Assembly: GCF_958298935.1 (NCBI RefSeq)
Contig: NC_084921.1
Span: forward strand, 33,048,001-33,112,000
Direction: 5' to 3'
Source: Phragmites australis
Taxonomy: Eukaryota; Streptophyta; Magnoliopsida; Poales; Poaceae
Length of the DNA stretch: 64,000 nucleotides
This document shows, one piece after another, positions 34,297 through 45,700 of this stretch; the first letter of the stretch is position 1, and each line of letters begins with the position of its first letter. The notes under the pieces are model-generated. The model saw nothing but the letters and a program-made list of their open reading frames with translations, did no database searches and was not told the DNA's origin. A program made the position numbers and the translations under genes.

Positions 34297-35060
34297 TGTC
34301 GAGGGTTAGTCTCTAACAATAATTTCAGGGTATGCTGGACAGTGGGTGCGTGAACAGCATTTCAAGAATTGATGTGCGTGCGTACAATGGACTCAGGGAC
34401 GTAGGGAGTTATACAGGTTCAGTTCTCCCAGAGGATAATAGCCCTATGTCCTGTGTGTTGTGTTATGGAGGATCTCAATTGGTTACAAAAGTCGTTCTAG
34501 CTGGCTGCCAGACTTGATCTCTCTCTTTTTACAAGCGAGGTCCTCATCGCTTTATATAGTAGGGAGGAGGAGAACTTATATGTGGGTCCGAACAGAAGAC
34601 CCTGCTCATCCTAATATCTAACCCAAGTCATCATTAAGGAGGACCTTCCCCGGCCACTTGACTGATTGGCCTACTAACAATGTCCCATCTGTCGTGCAGC
34701 GCCATGTTGACCTGCAAAAGTCCCACTCCGTAGCATTTAATGCTACGAGACGAGACAAGGCCCCTCTGCGCCATCCATGACTTCGCCCACTGGAGTTGGC
34801 GCCTGGGGAAGGAAAACACTTGAGTGAATCTCAATAAATGTGATTGGACAGGTTGTGTTAGGTCCGGCCCTGCGACCAGGTGAGGCCGATCACGGGTTTA
34901 TGTGAAGGTGCAGGGAGACTGGTCGCGTATGCCTCGTACTGGTCTTGGGAACCATACCCTAGTCGCGCGATCGACCAGTTTTAGGAAATATACGTCTCTG
35001 GCCATTATATCCCTCGCGGGACCCGTTTGCTAGGGTACCCCTTTACACAATACACCAACA
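34297..35060 (-). repeat. 3' LTR of element D
   Basis: 764 bp, TGTCGAGGGTTAGTC...ATACACCAACA, collinear with 42023-42783. It holds a TTTATATAGTAGG TATA-like stretch near 34551. Confidence 0.92.
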
Positions 35061-35080
35061 GTAGCCCCCGATCTTCCTCG
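35061..35080 (-). other. Polypurine tract of element D
   Basis: Directly beside the left LTR, the minus strand reads CGAGGAAGATCGGGGGCTAC. The GGGGGCTAC-before-LTR form is common in Tat-type grass elements. Confidence 0.65.
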
Positions 35081-35490
35081 TGGCAGCGGCCTGACCTAGT
35101 CACACCACTTGGGCACCGGGCGGATGTATTCTGCCTAGAGAAAGGTCATTGACGCTGTCGGTCCTCAGAGAGCAACTCTGAACTTCGCGTCATGTGGGGA
35201 GGTTTAAATGTCCCGAGAGGGAAAGAAGAGAGTATAAGAGAAAGAGAGACATTGATTGCCACTAGATCTGAAGGACTCCTGGTTCCTTCTATGCGCCCCC
35301 TCAGGTTTTGAGCAGTTTTGAAGGTCGTGCTGGTTGGGGTGTCGCTGTGGTTTAAAAAGGAGGAGTGCTTAATGGCCTTTTGAACCACCCCCTCGCCTTC
35401 CTTCTCACCCTCAAGCTTTTAGTGCCTAGAATTCATTTGCCTCCATCCCGTCCTACATTCGGCCTCATAGTGTCTGGAGGCCCGGAGGCC

Positions 35491-35850
35491 ATGGCCTATT
35501 CCCCTCCCTCATCATCGGAGGTGGTGGTTGCCGCGGGTATGCTCATGAGGTTGAAGCCGGTGACCATCGAGCTCACACCCTTCCAAAGAAGGTCGCCCCC
35601 CTCCGGTTCGTCTCGATCTCCCACCTGGATGGATCCCTCGGTCGAGGTCATCGATATCTCTGATGACAAGGAGGGGATCGATTGGGACCTTCTACAGAAG
35701 GAGATTGATGAAGAGGAAGAATCAGAGATCAAGCGGAAGAGAGGTCTGCAGGGCGCCCCGGTGCCAGTCAATAGCCCCAACAGGGTCTTTGCGTTGGCCA
35801 CACCTTCCCTGGATCTTATGCCAGTCGTCGTCCGATCCCTGGAGTGGTGA
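35491..35850 (+). CDS. Antisense accessory ORF of element D (119 aa)
   Basis: This ORF lies on the strand opposite to gag-pol, between integrase and the 3' LTR, where Tat-lineage elements are known to carry extra antisense ORFs of unknown function. The only in-frame ATG is at 35491, in a good context (GCCATGG). A TTTAAAAAGG stretch at 35351-35360 could serve as a promoter. The predicted protein is hydrophilic. VEVIDISDD (residues 51-59) resembles a SUMO-interacting motif. An acidic stretch EIDEEEESE (71-79) is followed by KRKR (81-84), nuclear-signal-like. In another frame YPKEEYKRFLD continues beyond the stop, so a small indel may have shortened it. No known function. Confidence 0.55.
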   Translation: MAYSPPSSSEVVVAAGMLMRLKPVTIELTPFQRRSPPSGSSRSPTWMDPSVEVIDISDDKEGIDWDLLQKEIDEEEESEIKRKRGLQGAPVPVNSPNRVFALATPSLDLMPVVVRSLEW

Positions 35851-36439
35851 GCTGCTACCCCAAGGAGGAGTACAAGAGGTTCCTTGACTGAGGTGAGAGT
35901 TCAACAGACTCTTTCTATCAACTTTGCACTAGCCGCTTGAGTTGGGGAGGATAAGGCAGACATGTAATTGGATAGTTAGTCCTATCGGATGCAACTAGTC
36001 GGCCTGTAACCTAACCTTTTCATGAATGAAAAAGTGTGGGGGTTAAACACATGTTCTTGTTCTATTCGCTCTCTAGTCAGGTGCTTGGTGCGTGGAACAA
36101 GACAGGGCTTGACAAGTCCGTCGAGGCCGAGTAGCGCTCGGCCCTAGCGAGGACTTGTGGCCTGGTGTTCGTTGTCTCTGGCATCCTGGTCATTTGGCAT
36201 CTTGGTCACTAAGTTTCGTAGTGGCCATCGAGCGTGGTCGCATGCTATGGTCGGAGAATCAATATGTTAGGAGCATGTGGCTTGGTTGTGAAGTTCTGCA
36301 AAATAGAGAGTCTGGGTTTTCTTGTTGAATTTAAGAACTTAAAATCTGCATTCCACGCTTATCTGGAAGGTCCTACAAAATAGAAATACAAGCCCGTCTT
36401 CGAGCGACCCTACACAAAAAAACTGCGTAACAAGGCGAT

Positions 36440-37480
36440 GTTCCAGGAGTTATGTAATTCACAGCAGTCCTCCATGGCTAACTTGATCGCGCTAGGTTGA
36501 GTGATGGCAATCACTTTGTAGGGTCCCTCCTATTTGGGGAAGAGTTTATTCTGATCGGCCTTATTTTGAATTTGCCTAAGGACAAGGTCGCCTACGATCA
36601 GTGTTCACTTCTGCACCTTTCAGTCATGGTAGCGTCTGAGGCTCTGCTGATAACGGGCGGCTCGAATTAGAGCATGATCGCGTAACTCTTCAATCAGGTT
36701 TATGTCATCCTCCTATCATGCCACCTGGTCATTATCCGAGTAATTACTGACTCAGGGCGACTGAAGGGCGATTTCATAGGGGAGCATTGCTTCGCCCCCA
36801 AAAACTAGGAAGAAAAGGGGTTTCAGCTGTGACCCGGCTAAGGGTCGTTCGTAATGACCAGAGTACTGTGGGGAGTTTATCCACCTAGCATCTCGAATAG
36901 CTTTTAAGCCGGTTGAAGACCCGAGTTTTGATCCCTTGTAGTATCATCTCATTCTCCCTTTCAACCTGTCTGTTGCTTTGGGGGTGAACCACATACACAT
37001 AGCAAACTTTGGTCCCGGTCTCTTCGTAATAGTCTCATAAAGCACTACTAGCGAACTGAGTTCTGTTGTCTGTTATTATGCTGTTTGGATTGCTAAACCG
37101 CACTACCAACTCTCGTATGAACTTAATCATAGCTATGTCGGTGATCTTCCTAACGGGCTCGGCCTCAATCCACTTAGTGAATTTGTCGATTGCCGCGAAT
37201 AGGAACTCAAAATTGCATAGGGCTTTAGGGAATGGTCCCACGATGTCGAGCCCTCAGACAGTGAAAGGCCAAGAGAGTGGTATAATTTGCAGTGTCTCGG
37301 CTGGTAGGTTGGTATTTCAGCCATGATACTGACACGACTCGCACCATTTCACCAGCTCGTAAGCATCCTGTAGGGCAGTGGACCAATAGAATCTTTGCTG
37401 GGATGCTTTTTCAACCAGGGTACGGTATGAAGCGTGGTTACCACATATGCCTCCATGGATATCAGAGAGCATTGTGCTCC
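36440..37480 (-). pseudogene. Element D integrase
   Basis: On the minus strand the core begins GLDIVGPFPKALCNFEFLF, then AAIDKFTKWIEAEP. The second acid is in SIITDNRTQF, where relatives have D-N-G, and the third is in QSNRQVEREN. YEIALQSPES and later C-terminal segments follow through about 36440. The longest intact stretch is 37035-37241. Stops on either side inactivate it. The histidine/cysteine end upstream (KECHKCQYHGW) is still visible near 37320-37345. Confidence 0.8.
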
Positions 37481-37674
37481 CCTCTTTCTGAGTGATGCAT
37501 TTCAGTAAAAGGCTGTTGCTCCCTCGGTGGATGGTCGTGAAAGTCTTTCTTCAAAGACTCTGACCAGGACAAGTTCACGAGAAGAAGCTAGACGAGCCAG
37601 CTCATTGGCTAGGAAGTTATCCTTGCGAGGGACGTACATGACCTCAAAGTTGACGAAGCGTTGATCCAGTCTTC

Positions 37675-39300
37675 TCACTTCGTCGAGGTTGGGTCAGAGC
37701 ACTGAAACTCCTTTTGCATCTGGTTCACGACTAGTAGCGAGTCCCCTATCACCAATAGTCGTTTAATTCCAAGTGTGGAGGCTGCTAGCATTCCGGACAA
37801 GAAGCCCTCATATTCAAAAGTGTTATTAGTGGCTGGAAAATATAATTGAACTACTACCTGAGGATGTCTCCAATAGGTGAGGTTCAAACCACTCAAGCCC
37901 TGACTCCCTTTAGTGTGAACGACCTGTCAAAGTGGATGGTCTAGTGTTCGTCTACCTCTGGTCGCTGTATAGGCTCGGGCTCGAAAGATGACCTGTCGGC
38001 TACAAAATCGGCCAACGTCTGGGACTTGATAGACGTTCGGGGGATGAATTAGAGATCGAATCCCTCGAGTTCTACTACCCACTTTGTTGTTCTTCCTATC
38101 GCATCTCTATTATAGAGAATTTCCCTAATTGGGAACAAGGAAATCACCTTAATTCTGTGAGCCTGAAAGTAGTGTATGAGCTTGTGAGAAGCTATTAGGA
38201 TGGCGTATAGCAGTTTCTGAGCCTGTGGGTATCGAGCCTTCGCATCATGCAGGACCTCACTGACATAATATACTGGTCGATGGAGACCTACCCACTCGAC
38301 GACCAGGACTGCGCTCACGACCTGTGGTGTTGAGGCAACATAGAGCAAAAGCTCCTCGTTGGGTCGAGGCGCGGTCAGTACGGGAGGGAGAGGAGAGGTA
38401 CCTTTTGAGCTCTTGGAATGCCGCCTCTGCCTCCGGTGTCCACTAGAAGTGATCGTTTTTCTTTAGGAGTTTGAAGAGTGACAGTCCCTTCTCCCCTAAC
38501 CTTAAAATGAACCTGCTCAAAGCAGCAATACATCCTGTTAGTTTTTGAACCTGTTTTAACCTGGTCGGAGATCTCATCTAGTCATTTGCCCTGATCTTTT
38601 TAGGATTCGCCTTTATCCCTCAATGAGACACGACGAGCAACTTTCCTGACAGAACCCTGAATGTACACTTCTTCGGGTTCAGCTTCATGTGGTACTTCCA
38701 AAGATTGTGAACGTTTCTTGAAGGTCTACGACCAGGTCTATCTTGGTCCTGCTTTTGACGACCACACTATCCACGTATGCCTCAATGTTTCTTCCGAGCG
38801 GTGGTCGAAGAATGAGTTGAATACACCGTTGGTAAGTGGCACCAGCGCTTTTTAAGCCAAAAGACATTTTTACATAGCAAAAGACCCCCCAAATGGTGTA
38901 ACAAAAGCCGTCTTTTCCTCATCTTTACTAAACATACTAATCTAATAGTACCCCGATCGAGCATCTACGAAACATAACAGATCACTGCCGGTCGTTGAAT
39001 CAACTACCTGGTCGATTCGGGGTAGAAGGAAAATGTCCTTTGGGAACGCCTTGTTAAGGTCGGTGAAGTCGATACATATTCTTCACTTGCCATTATGCTT
39101 TCAGACCATGACTGGGTTAGCCAGCCATTTTGGGTACTGCACCTCCCGGATGAAGCCTGCTTCTAGGAGCTTGTCGATCTCCTGACGAAGCGCTTCCTTC
39201 CAGTCGGCTGTGAATTGATGCGTTTTTTGCTTTACTGGTCACGTGTCTAGTCGCATAGATAACTTTTGCTCGATCACATCCCTGGGGACTCTAGGCATAT
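37675..39300 (-). pseudogene. Element D reverse transcriptase and RNase H
   Basis: From the right on the minus strand: PRVPRDVIEQKLS (linker, about 39290), FIREVQYPKWLANPVMV, RICIDFTDLNKAFPKD, then MSFGLKSAGATYQR at 38685-38867 with AYVDSVVVKS. The catalytic YVDD has become YVDS. RNase H pieces follow at 38049-38348 ([17 protein letters not shown]) and 37675-37896 (YEGFLSGMLAAS, VIGDSLLVVNQMQKEF). Several stops lie between the pieces. The altered YVDD implies loss of polymerase activity independent of the stops. Confidence 0.82.
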
Positions 39301-39347
39301 CAGACGGACTCCACATTTGCCTGAAGGAAGGTGATGAGCGTGAGTCC

Positions 39348-40042
39348 CTATTTGGGGTCCAATGCGACCCGTATCTGGACCGTCTTGGTCGGGTCGGTGT
39401 CGTCCAGGCTCACTGCCTTGAGCCGATCGTCTGGGCTGGCGATGACATGGACCTTTATTGGTCGCCCAATAGGATCACAAGTCACAGGTTGTGATCCAGG
39501 TGTCAGCTCGTCCATGTCGAGGCTCCTCTTGTCGCAGTGCTTGGCCATTTTGGTGTTGCCAACAATGGTGATGACCCCTGCTGGCCCAGGGATTTTGATC
39601 GCTTGGTATGTATAGTGGGAAATGGCCATGAACTGGGCCATTGATGGTCGTCTGAGGATCGCGTTATACGCGGTCCCGAAGTCACCCACATCGAATAGCA
39701 CCCTTTCGGTTCTGAAGTTGTCCCGCGAGCCGAAGGTAATGGGCAGCTCGATTTGCCCTGAGGCTTAGCTGAAGAGCCCGGGGTGATCCCGAAGAAGGGT
39801 GGAGATGGCCTCAACAAGCTCCTTGGAATCTGTAGGGTGCCCAGCGCGTCGACGAAGAGGAGGTTGATCGAGCTCTCCCTGTCGATGAATACTCGGCCCA
39901 GTCGTATGTTTTGCACCGTGGGTTCGACCACGATGGGGTAGCGACCAGGGTGTCTGATGCACCCGGGGTGGTCGGCCTGGCTGAAAGTGAGCCGGACCTC
40001 CGACCACTTCATGGCTCGGATCCGATGTGGTCGCCCACCCAC
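39348..40042 (-). pseudogene. Element D aspartic protease region
   Basis: Two overlapping minus-strand frames carry the conserved context. One reads SEVRLTFSQADHPGCIRHPG, HPGRYPIVVEPTV and LGRVFIDRESSINLLF. The next reads LFDVGDFGTAYNAILRRPSM. In relatives the active site is D-G-G-S. Here it reads D-R-E-S, so the catalytic triplet is broken although the Asp remains. A one-base shift near 39700 separates the halves. Confidence 0.78.
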
Positions 40043-40128
40043 ACCTCCCGGATCATCGACTTGTATTCCCTGTTAGAGGAATATGTCGCGGAACCTTCGA
40101 AGATGTGGTGGACCATGTGATCGGCCTG

Positions 40129-41870
40129 CTAGTATCCCAGTGCTGACTGGTCGAGGGCAGCCCCGTCCTTATCATCCTTGTTGTGCTTGTGCTTGCGCTC
40201 CCTAAGCTCCTTATCGATGATGCCTCGAATGACCTTGCACTCGGTTAGGTCGTGGGCGTCTGTACGGTGGATCGTGTAGTTGCCTTGGCCCTTTTTCCCG
40301 TCTTTCTTCTCGAAGTGCCGACATGTTAGGCCGGTTTGCTCGACCTCCAATACCTTGGGAGGTCCGGCTTTACGCTAGCTCTTCTTGTCCTTTCGGCTGA
40401 CACCTTTAGAAGAGGCGGGCTGGTCGGAAGCAGGTTGCGGCCTGGTGTCAATCTGCCACTCTCGGGCCTCGGCAGCCTACGCCGCACTTGTCTGCGAGCT
40501 CGAAGAGCTCAGTTGTGCTTTGGATTACCTGGGTGGCCAGCTTCTCGATGATTTTCTTGGTCTTTGACCCCCCGCTTGAACATTATGATCATAGATTCTC
40601 CCGTAATCATTGGAATGGTGTTCCGACGTTCGGTGAAACGCCATATGAAGTCTCACAGCCACTCTCCTTGTCGCTGCCAGACCTGATATAGGTCATCCTC
40701 GAACCTGGTCAGGCGTAGGTCCCCTAGAAGTTGACGATGAACTGGTCGCACAGGTCCTCCCAGGAGTGAACCGACCTGTGGGGGGTTCATCAGCCAGGAC
40801 CAGGTGGAACCAGTCACGACAGGAGGGAAGTAGTTGGCCATGACCTTCCCATGACCTCCCACACCCTGCACTATGGTGGTGTAGATTTGCAGGAACTCCT
40901 CTGGGTTGGTCAAGCCGTCATTCTTCTCGGCTAGGACCAGCCAGAACTTGTCCTGACAGCGCACCTCCCGTAACCGGGTGGATATGGCATTGCACCATGT
41001 CCCGTAACGGGGAGCCACTCATTGTTAGGCGGTGGCACGCACCCGTGGGGAGAGACGGTGGTCTCAGGGTCCCGGTGACGGGGTGGAGTCATCCGATGCC
41101 TCCCTACGGGAGGAAGGCGTGCGCTAGGTCTAATTGCCCCCTTTCTGCTCCCACCTAGCCTGATCCTCCTGCTCTTTAGTGGCCACCTGGCTCTGGATCA
41201 CCCCATGGAGGTCACGTTAGTGCAGAGAGTCGTGCAGGTCGGAAGGTTGGTTGTTCCGACGTGGTGGTGTCCACGAGTACCCCTTGTGGTTGAGGAAGCA
41301 CGTGACTTATTCCACCGTGGGCCCTACCATGACCCTTGGCAACCGTGACCCTCACCGGCCTTTGCTATGGGTGCGGTGTATGTTGACGCAGTCTTGCGTC
41401 CGACGGTCTCAGCCAGGAGGGTGAGATCACGCAGCCACGGTGCCACAGGTGAGCCCTCCGGTATAAGTACTAGTGGGTGGCTAAGGAGCACTCGTAGGGT
41501 CTGTAGGTTCCGTGTCGGCGTCATGGTCTTGTAGTTGAGACGTTGGGTGCGAAGTGGTGATAAGTCGCGAGGGGGGAGCCCCCGACGCTTGTGAGGTGCA
41601 ATGGCCTAGGTGATGACGCCGCCGTAGACTGCACCCTGTGCAGGGGCTCCTCGGGACGACGCTAGAGATGCGGGGGCTATCCTGAAGCACCTGCCTATCT
41701 GGCACAGGACTGATTTTCCTTTGGGCGTATAGCCGGGGGTTCGCCACCGGTGCTTGGGACATGAGGGCCTTTAGTGCTCCATGCTGCATGTTCTGCCATG
41801 CAAATGTCGCGTTGGGTCTCGGAGCTACCGAACTCCGTCTCGGTATCCCATGCCTGGAGCACACCGGGTT
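40129..41870 (-). pseudogene. Element D gag
   Basis: The minus strand holds LTNPEEFLQIYTTIVQGVGG followed by KVMANYFPPVVTGSTWSWL (40653-41018), the core of retrotransposon gag. The downstream knuckle-like region CRHFEKKDGK...YTIHRTDAHDLTEC lies at 40129-40350. Upstream, 41324-41873 contains low-complexity, Pro/Ser/Thr-rich frames of the gag N-terminus. Frames shift several times. Confidence 0.75.
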
Positions 41871-42002
41871 CATCTAGGTGGTACCCATGACGAAGACCTC
41901 GCGAAGGCCGGGGTCCTTAGAACGGAACTCAGCGGTTGTCGTGGATCTAGCCACGGGTAACCTCATCAAGTTTTCAAACTTGATGAAACAACAAAAACGT
42001 GT

Positions 42003-42020
42003 CCCCTACCTGGCGCGGCA
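42003..42020 (-). other. Primer-binding site of element D
   Basis: The plus strand reads CCCCTACCTGGCGCGGCA, two bases inside the right LTR. This agrees at 17 of 18 positions with the plant tRNA-Arg 3' end as I recall it. It fixes the right LTR as the 5' LTR. Confidence 0.7.
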
Positions 42021-42022
42021 AA

Positions 42023-42783
42023 TGTTGGGGGTTAGTGCCTGACAATGATTTTGGGGTATGCTAGACAGTGGGTGCGTGAACGGCGTTTCAAGAATCAATG
42101 TGCGTGCGTACAATGGACTCAGGGACATAGGGAGTTATACAGGTTCATGCCTCTCGGATGATAATAGCCATCGTTCTATATGTTATGTTATGGAGGATCC
42201 CAATAGGTTACAGAGGTCGTTCTAGCTGGCTGCCAGACTTGATCTCCCTCTTTACAAACGGGGTTATCATCCCTTTATATAGTATAGAGGAGGAGAACTT
42301 ACGTGTGTGTCCAAACAGAAGACCCTGCTCATTCTAATATCTAACTCAAGCCATCATTACGGAGGACCATTCCCGACCACTTGCTTGATCGGCCTGGTGA
42401 CAACATCCCGTCCATTGTGCGGCGCCGTGTTGACATGCAAAAGTCCCACTCTGTAGCATTTAATGCTACGAGATGGGACAAGGCCCCTCTACACCGTCTA
42501 TGACTTCACCCACTAGAGTTGAAGCCTGGGGAAGAAAAACACTTGAGTAGATCTCAATAAATGCGATTAGACATGTTATGTCAGATCCGGCCCTGCGACC
42601 AGGTGAGGTCGGTAGTGGGTTTATGTGAAGGTGTTGGGAAACTGGTTGCGTATGCCTCGTACTGGTCGTGGGAACCATATCCTGCTCGTACGATCGACCA
42701 GATTTAGAAAATATACACATCTAGCCGTTATATACCTCACGGGGCCCGTTTGCAAGGGTACCCCTTTACCCAATACACCGACA
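42023..42783 (-). repeat. 5' LTR of element D
   Basis: 761 bp, TGTTGGGGGTTAGTG...ATACACCGACA, followed by the CCCCC target duplication at 42784-42788. Confidence 0.92.
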
Positions 42784-42999
42784 CCCCCTCTCATCTCCTC
42801 ACCTGTGCAAGAGCAGCATCAGGTGGATAGGGAACATCTCCCATCTGCTAGATGTGGGGAGCAAGAGATGGTAAATAGGGACCCTACAAAAATAGAGAGT
42901 TGGATAGGGAACTGGTTGGAGAGATTTTTTGGTCATTTTTGCTAAAATTTAGGATAGGGAGGGGAGTAGGGAGCTGATTGGAGTTGCTCTAATCTCTGA

Positions 43000-43339
43000 T
43001 GGATTTAAAATCTTGGAGTCAGAGATGTGTCCATTCATGACTTGCATCAGGTAGAATGACTGTCTTCTGCTATTCATATCTTGTTTTGAGAGCTAGCCAT
43101 AGAGTGCTCGGATTTTCTTCCATCAGATACTCAGATTTGATATCTTGATAGATATTGTGCCTTATTAAGTATAAAGCTCCATATTCTAACTTATCTGTTA
43201 GCGGTGAGTCTCCCTCTTGAGGTGGTCGGAGTACCGCTACTATTTCGCAGGATGCAAGGCTGATCTTGACGGCCATAGCCCATGTTGGATAATTGTGACC
43301 ACCGTCAATTGCGAATTCATCAAACTCTTTATCGGTCAT
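43000..43339 (-). pseudogene. Element E gag, N-terminal part
   Basis: It begins with ATG (43337-43339) and reads MTDKEFDEFAIDGGHNYPTW, then RPPQEGDSPLTDKLEYGALY and SEYLMEENPSTLWLALKTRY. A stop follows, then QKTVILPDASHEWTHL up to the TAA border of element F. The NYPTW and PSTLWLALK motifs are those of copia-type gag (UBN2-like). Element G carries the homologous start at 61425 on the plus strand. Confidence 0.8.
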
Positions 43340-45700
43340 CTTGATCTACATGGATTTAAACCATAGACTTGATTAATTTACTTTAGGTAAATTAAAAATA
43401 ATTATGGTAACGTTGTAATAGTGATGCAAATTTTGTAAAGTCAAGTTGAGACTTGAAGTACATAATGTAGACCTCAAATTATGTAGCTAACACGTTGAAG
43501 ATAATAAACAAATATGATGTAGATCTTGCAGTAGTAGGAGGTATAATCTGATATTTGCCAGTAGATACATGTGTTCCTATTACCTTATGTTATGCTAAGT
43601 AGAATATTTGGAAGAACACATTGAAGGTAATTATTAAGTTAAGATGATAAAATATAGACCTCGCAGTAATGGTGGATAATCTGTAAATATACAGTAGATT
43701 CTATAGTTCCATTACCTTGCGTTTCACAAATATTAAATTGAGGTAATCACTTAACTTGATTTTGCATTTTAATTCTACTTGAATTAAGCACTTTGGGGCA
43801 TAATAACTCTTTGGGCTTAATTAAGGTGAATTAATATGTAATTCTGTAAGAAAATAATCTCAATTGCAAAATTAACATGGTCGTTAATATAATTGTATGT
43901 TATAGGGATTGAATAAAACAAACACATTGAATTTTCCAGAAAAACATTGTCTGGAATGTAAAGTTATAATAGAAAGTATAATGTTAAAGTCTAGGACTTA
44001 AAACAGAAAAGTACAATACTAGTAATTTTATTTAATGGATTGGATAGTTATTTTGATGAAACCCAAGAAGTTTATTTAAAAACAACCAGAAACAGTGGAT
44101 CCTGGCCTTTGGACCGAGATAGCTTGGGTTAAGGCCCATTCAGCCTTTGGGCCCAATGTTACAAGAAATAATAATTTTCAAATGCAAGTATATATTATTG
44201 GGAATGCGGGGACACATACACATAGAACATGACTCAGATCCAGTTCTCATAGAGCCTGGAATTGTGTATTTACAAAAGTACATAAATAGTACAATTATAA
44301 ATAATATGCATAGGCTTTTATAAAAATTATACTAAGCAGTACTATTTTTGGACTATTATGCGAATTTATTAAAAACCCAAAGGGTTAAATGCAAAATAGT
44401 CAGCCTCATGTGATTGAATCAGGCTAAAAACAACCTCGGCCGAAGCCCTTATGGCCTTTTCCAGCCCAACTCAACAGGTGGGGGTGTGTGAGCCAAGCAA
44501 ACATGGGCCTCAGCCCAGGTGGCCTTCCGGCCCAAGGCCCAGGCGAGTGCGCCCCCTCCCCCGCACCGTATAAAAGGGATGAGGCAGTGGTTATGGTTCC
44601 ATTCGCCCCCTCTCACATACCAGGCACTGTTGCCGATTTGGGCGATCAACACGTTTGATCGCCTTAGTCACCGTGCACCGGAGCCGAAGAGCCAGAGCCA
44701 GAGGCGTGGAGGCAGAGACCTTCGGGGAAGCAGAGGAGGGTGTCACTGCTGTTGACTCGGTGAAGAAGGGTGGCACACCACAGCAGGCCGCTATCGTACC
44801 GAGGATGGAGGTCGAGTGCACCGAAGTGGCCTCCGCCTGGCTGGATTCGCGCTCCAGTCACGGTGAAGGAGGTCACCGTGCCACCGGTGGGGAGGCGTGG
44901 GCTAGCATCGAGGCCAAAGTCCACATCGGTGACGGGATGGTCTAGGCCGAGGCTGGTCGCATCGCGTAGGAGGTTCCGGCATAGAGGAGGCATGGCCCGT
45001 GTTGGAGAAGGGAGGGAGGCCGCCACTTCGTTGCCGTCCGGAGGTATCGCCATGGAGTCGAAGGTGCTTGTGGTTGTGCAGGCGCACCACCGTGGAGGCG
45101 ATGCACCCAGGGCGGCTTAGCCCGATTGGTGGAGACGCAACATTCAGCGACATTGAGGATGGGAGCCTCGGCGCAGTGACGGCCACCAGTGGAGGTGTTG
45201 GTTCGGCCGTGCATACGGTCGGGCTCCAGGTGAACAACGCGGGGGCCATGGTGGGATACCAGCCAAGGGCGCACAAAGGCGTCTGAGGGTAGATGGCAGT
45301 GCCGTCGTCTGCTGTGGTCGGTGTGCGGCTTGGTCCAGTGTTGTTCGCGCTGACACGAGGATGATAGATGGGGCGAGGACCACATCGATGATGTCCCTAG
45401 AAGAAGCATCCACGATTGTTGTTGAAGTAGCGTCCATGGTGTCCGTGACCAAGGAGGAAGCGATAGCCATGTCGTCCTCTGTCATGGTGGAAGTGGCGCC
45501 TACGACAGCTATGTCCTTAGGCGAACGGAAGACCACGACAATGGTGCAGCGCGGATGGCAACGGTGTCCATGGTGCAAATCGTGAAGAAGAGCAGCGGCA
45601 ATCGAAGATAAGTTCCTTCTTGCCATTGCTTCTCACCATCCAATGGATCTTCTTCTTTCTTCTGTTCTTGATCAAACTTGGTAGAGCGCGTGTCTGATAA
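43340..45700 (-). other. Long GC-rich leader of element E
   Basis: About 2.36 kb separates the primer site from the gag ATG, far more than usual in copia elements. The half near gag is AT-rich. 44480-45650 is GC-rich with several overlapping open frames on both strands. On the minus strand one frame starts with ATG 75 bases inside the LTR (45144-45626, 160 codons, beginning MARRNLSSIAAALLHDL) but contains no domain I recognise. Element G has a leader of similar length and composition. Confidence 0.55.

Larger units (their letters stand above)
34297..42783 (-). mobile_element. Ty3/gypsy (Tat-type) retrotransposon D with antisense ORF
   Basis: Complete structure, 8,487 bp. LTRs lie at 34297-35060 and 42023-42783, and CCCCC duplications at 34292-34296 and 42784-42788. 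The primer-binding site at 42003-42020 nearly matches tRNA-Arg, and a polypurine tract lies at 35061-35080. Minus-strand order: gag, protease, RT, RNase H, integrase. Between integrase and the 3' LTR lies an ORF on the opposite strand, as known for Tat-lineage elements such as Grande and RIRE2. Stops, shifts and altered catalytic motifs show that it is defective. The LTRs show about 20 differences in the first 140 bases by eye. Confidence 0.92.
33784..42989. mobile_element. PIF/Harbinger-like element F (Tourist-like MITE) carrying element D
   Basis: The left end GAAAAACTCCAACCCATTCCC and the inverse of the right end, GAGCAACTCCAATCAGCTCCC, form imperfect terminal inverted repeats. Both borders carry TAA (33781-33783 and 42990-42992), the 3-bp TTA/TAA duplication characteristic of PIF/Harbinger. 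Removing the element restores gag of copia E in frame (…SIRDYNHAL…). Copy G has the uninterrupted site at 61746-61760. Without element D it would be about 0.7 kb and non-coding, with a tandem array at 34002-34270. The superfamily call rests on duplication length and sequence, not on a transposase. Confidence 0.78.

Noticed and set aside
44480..45630. Cluster of overlapping 90-160-codon frames on both strands
   Set aside because: It lies in the GC-rich leader of copia E, has no recognisable domain, and has similarly long frames on both strands, so it is not listed as genes.
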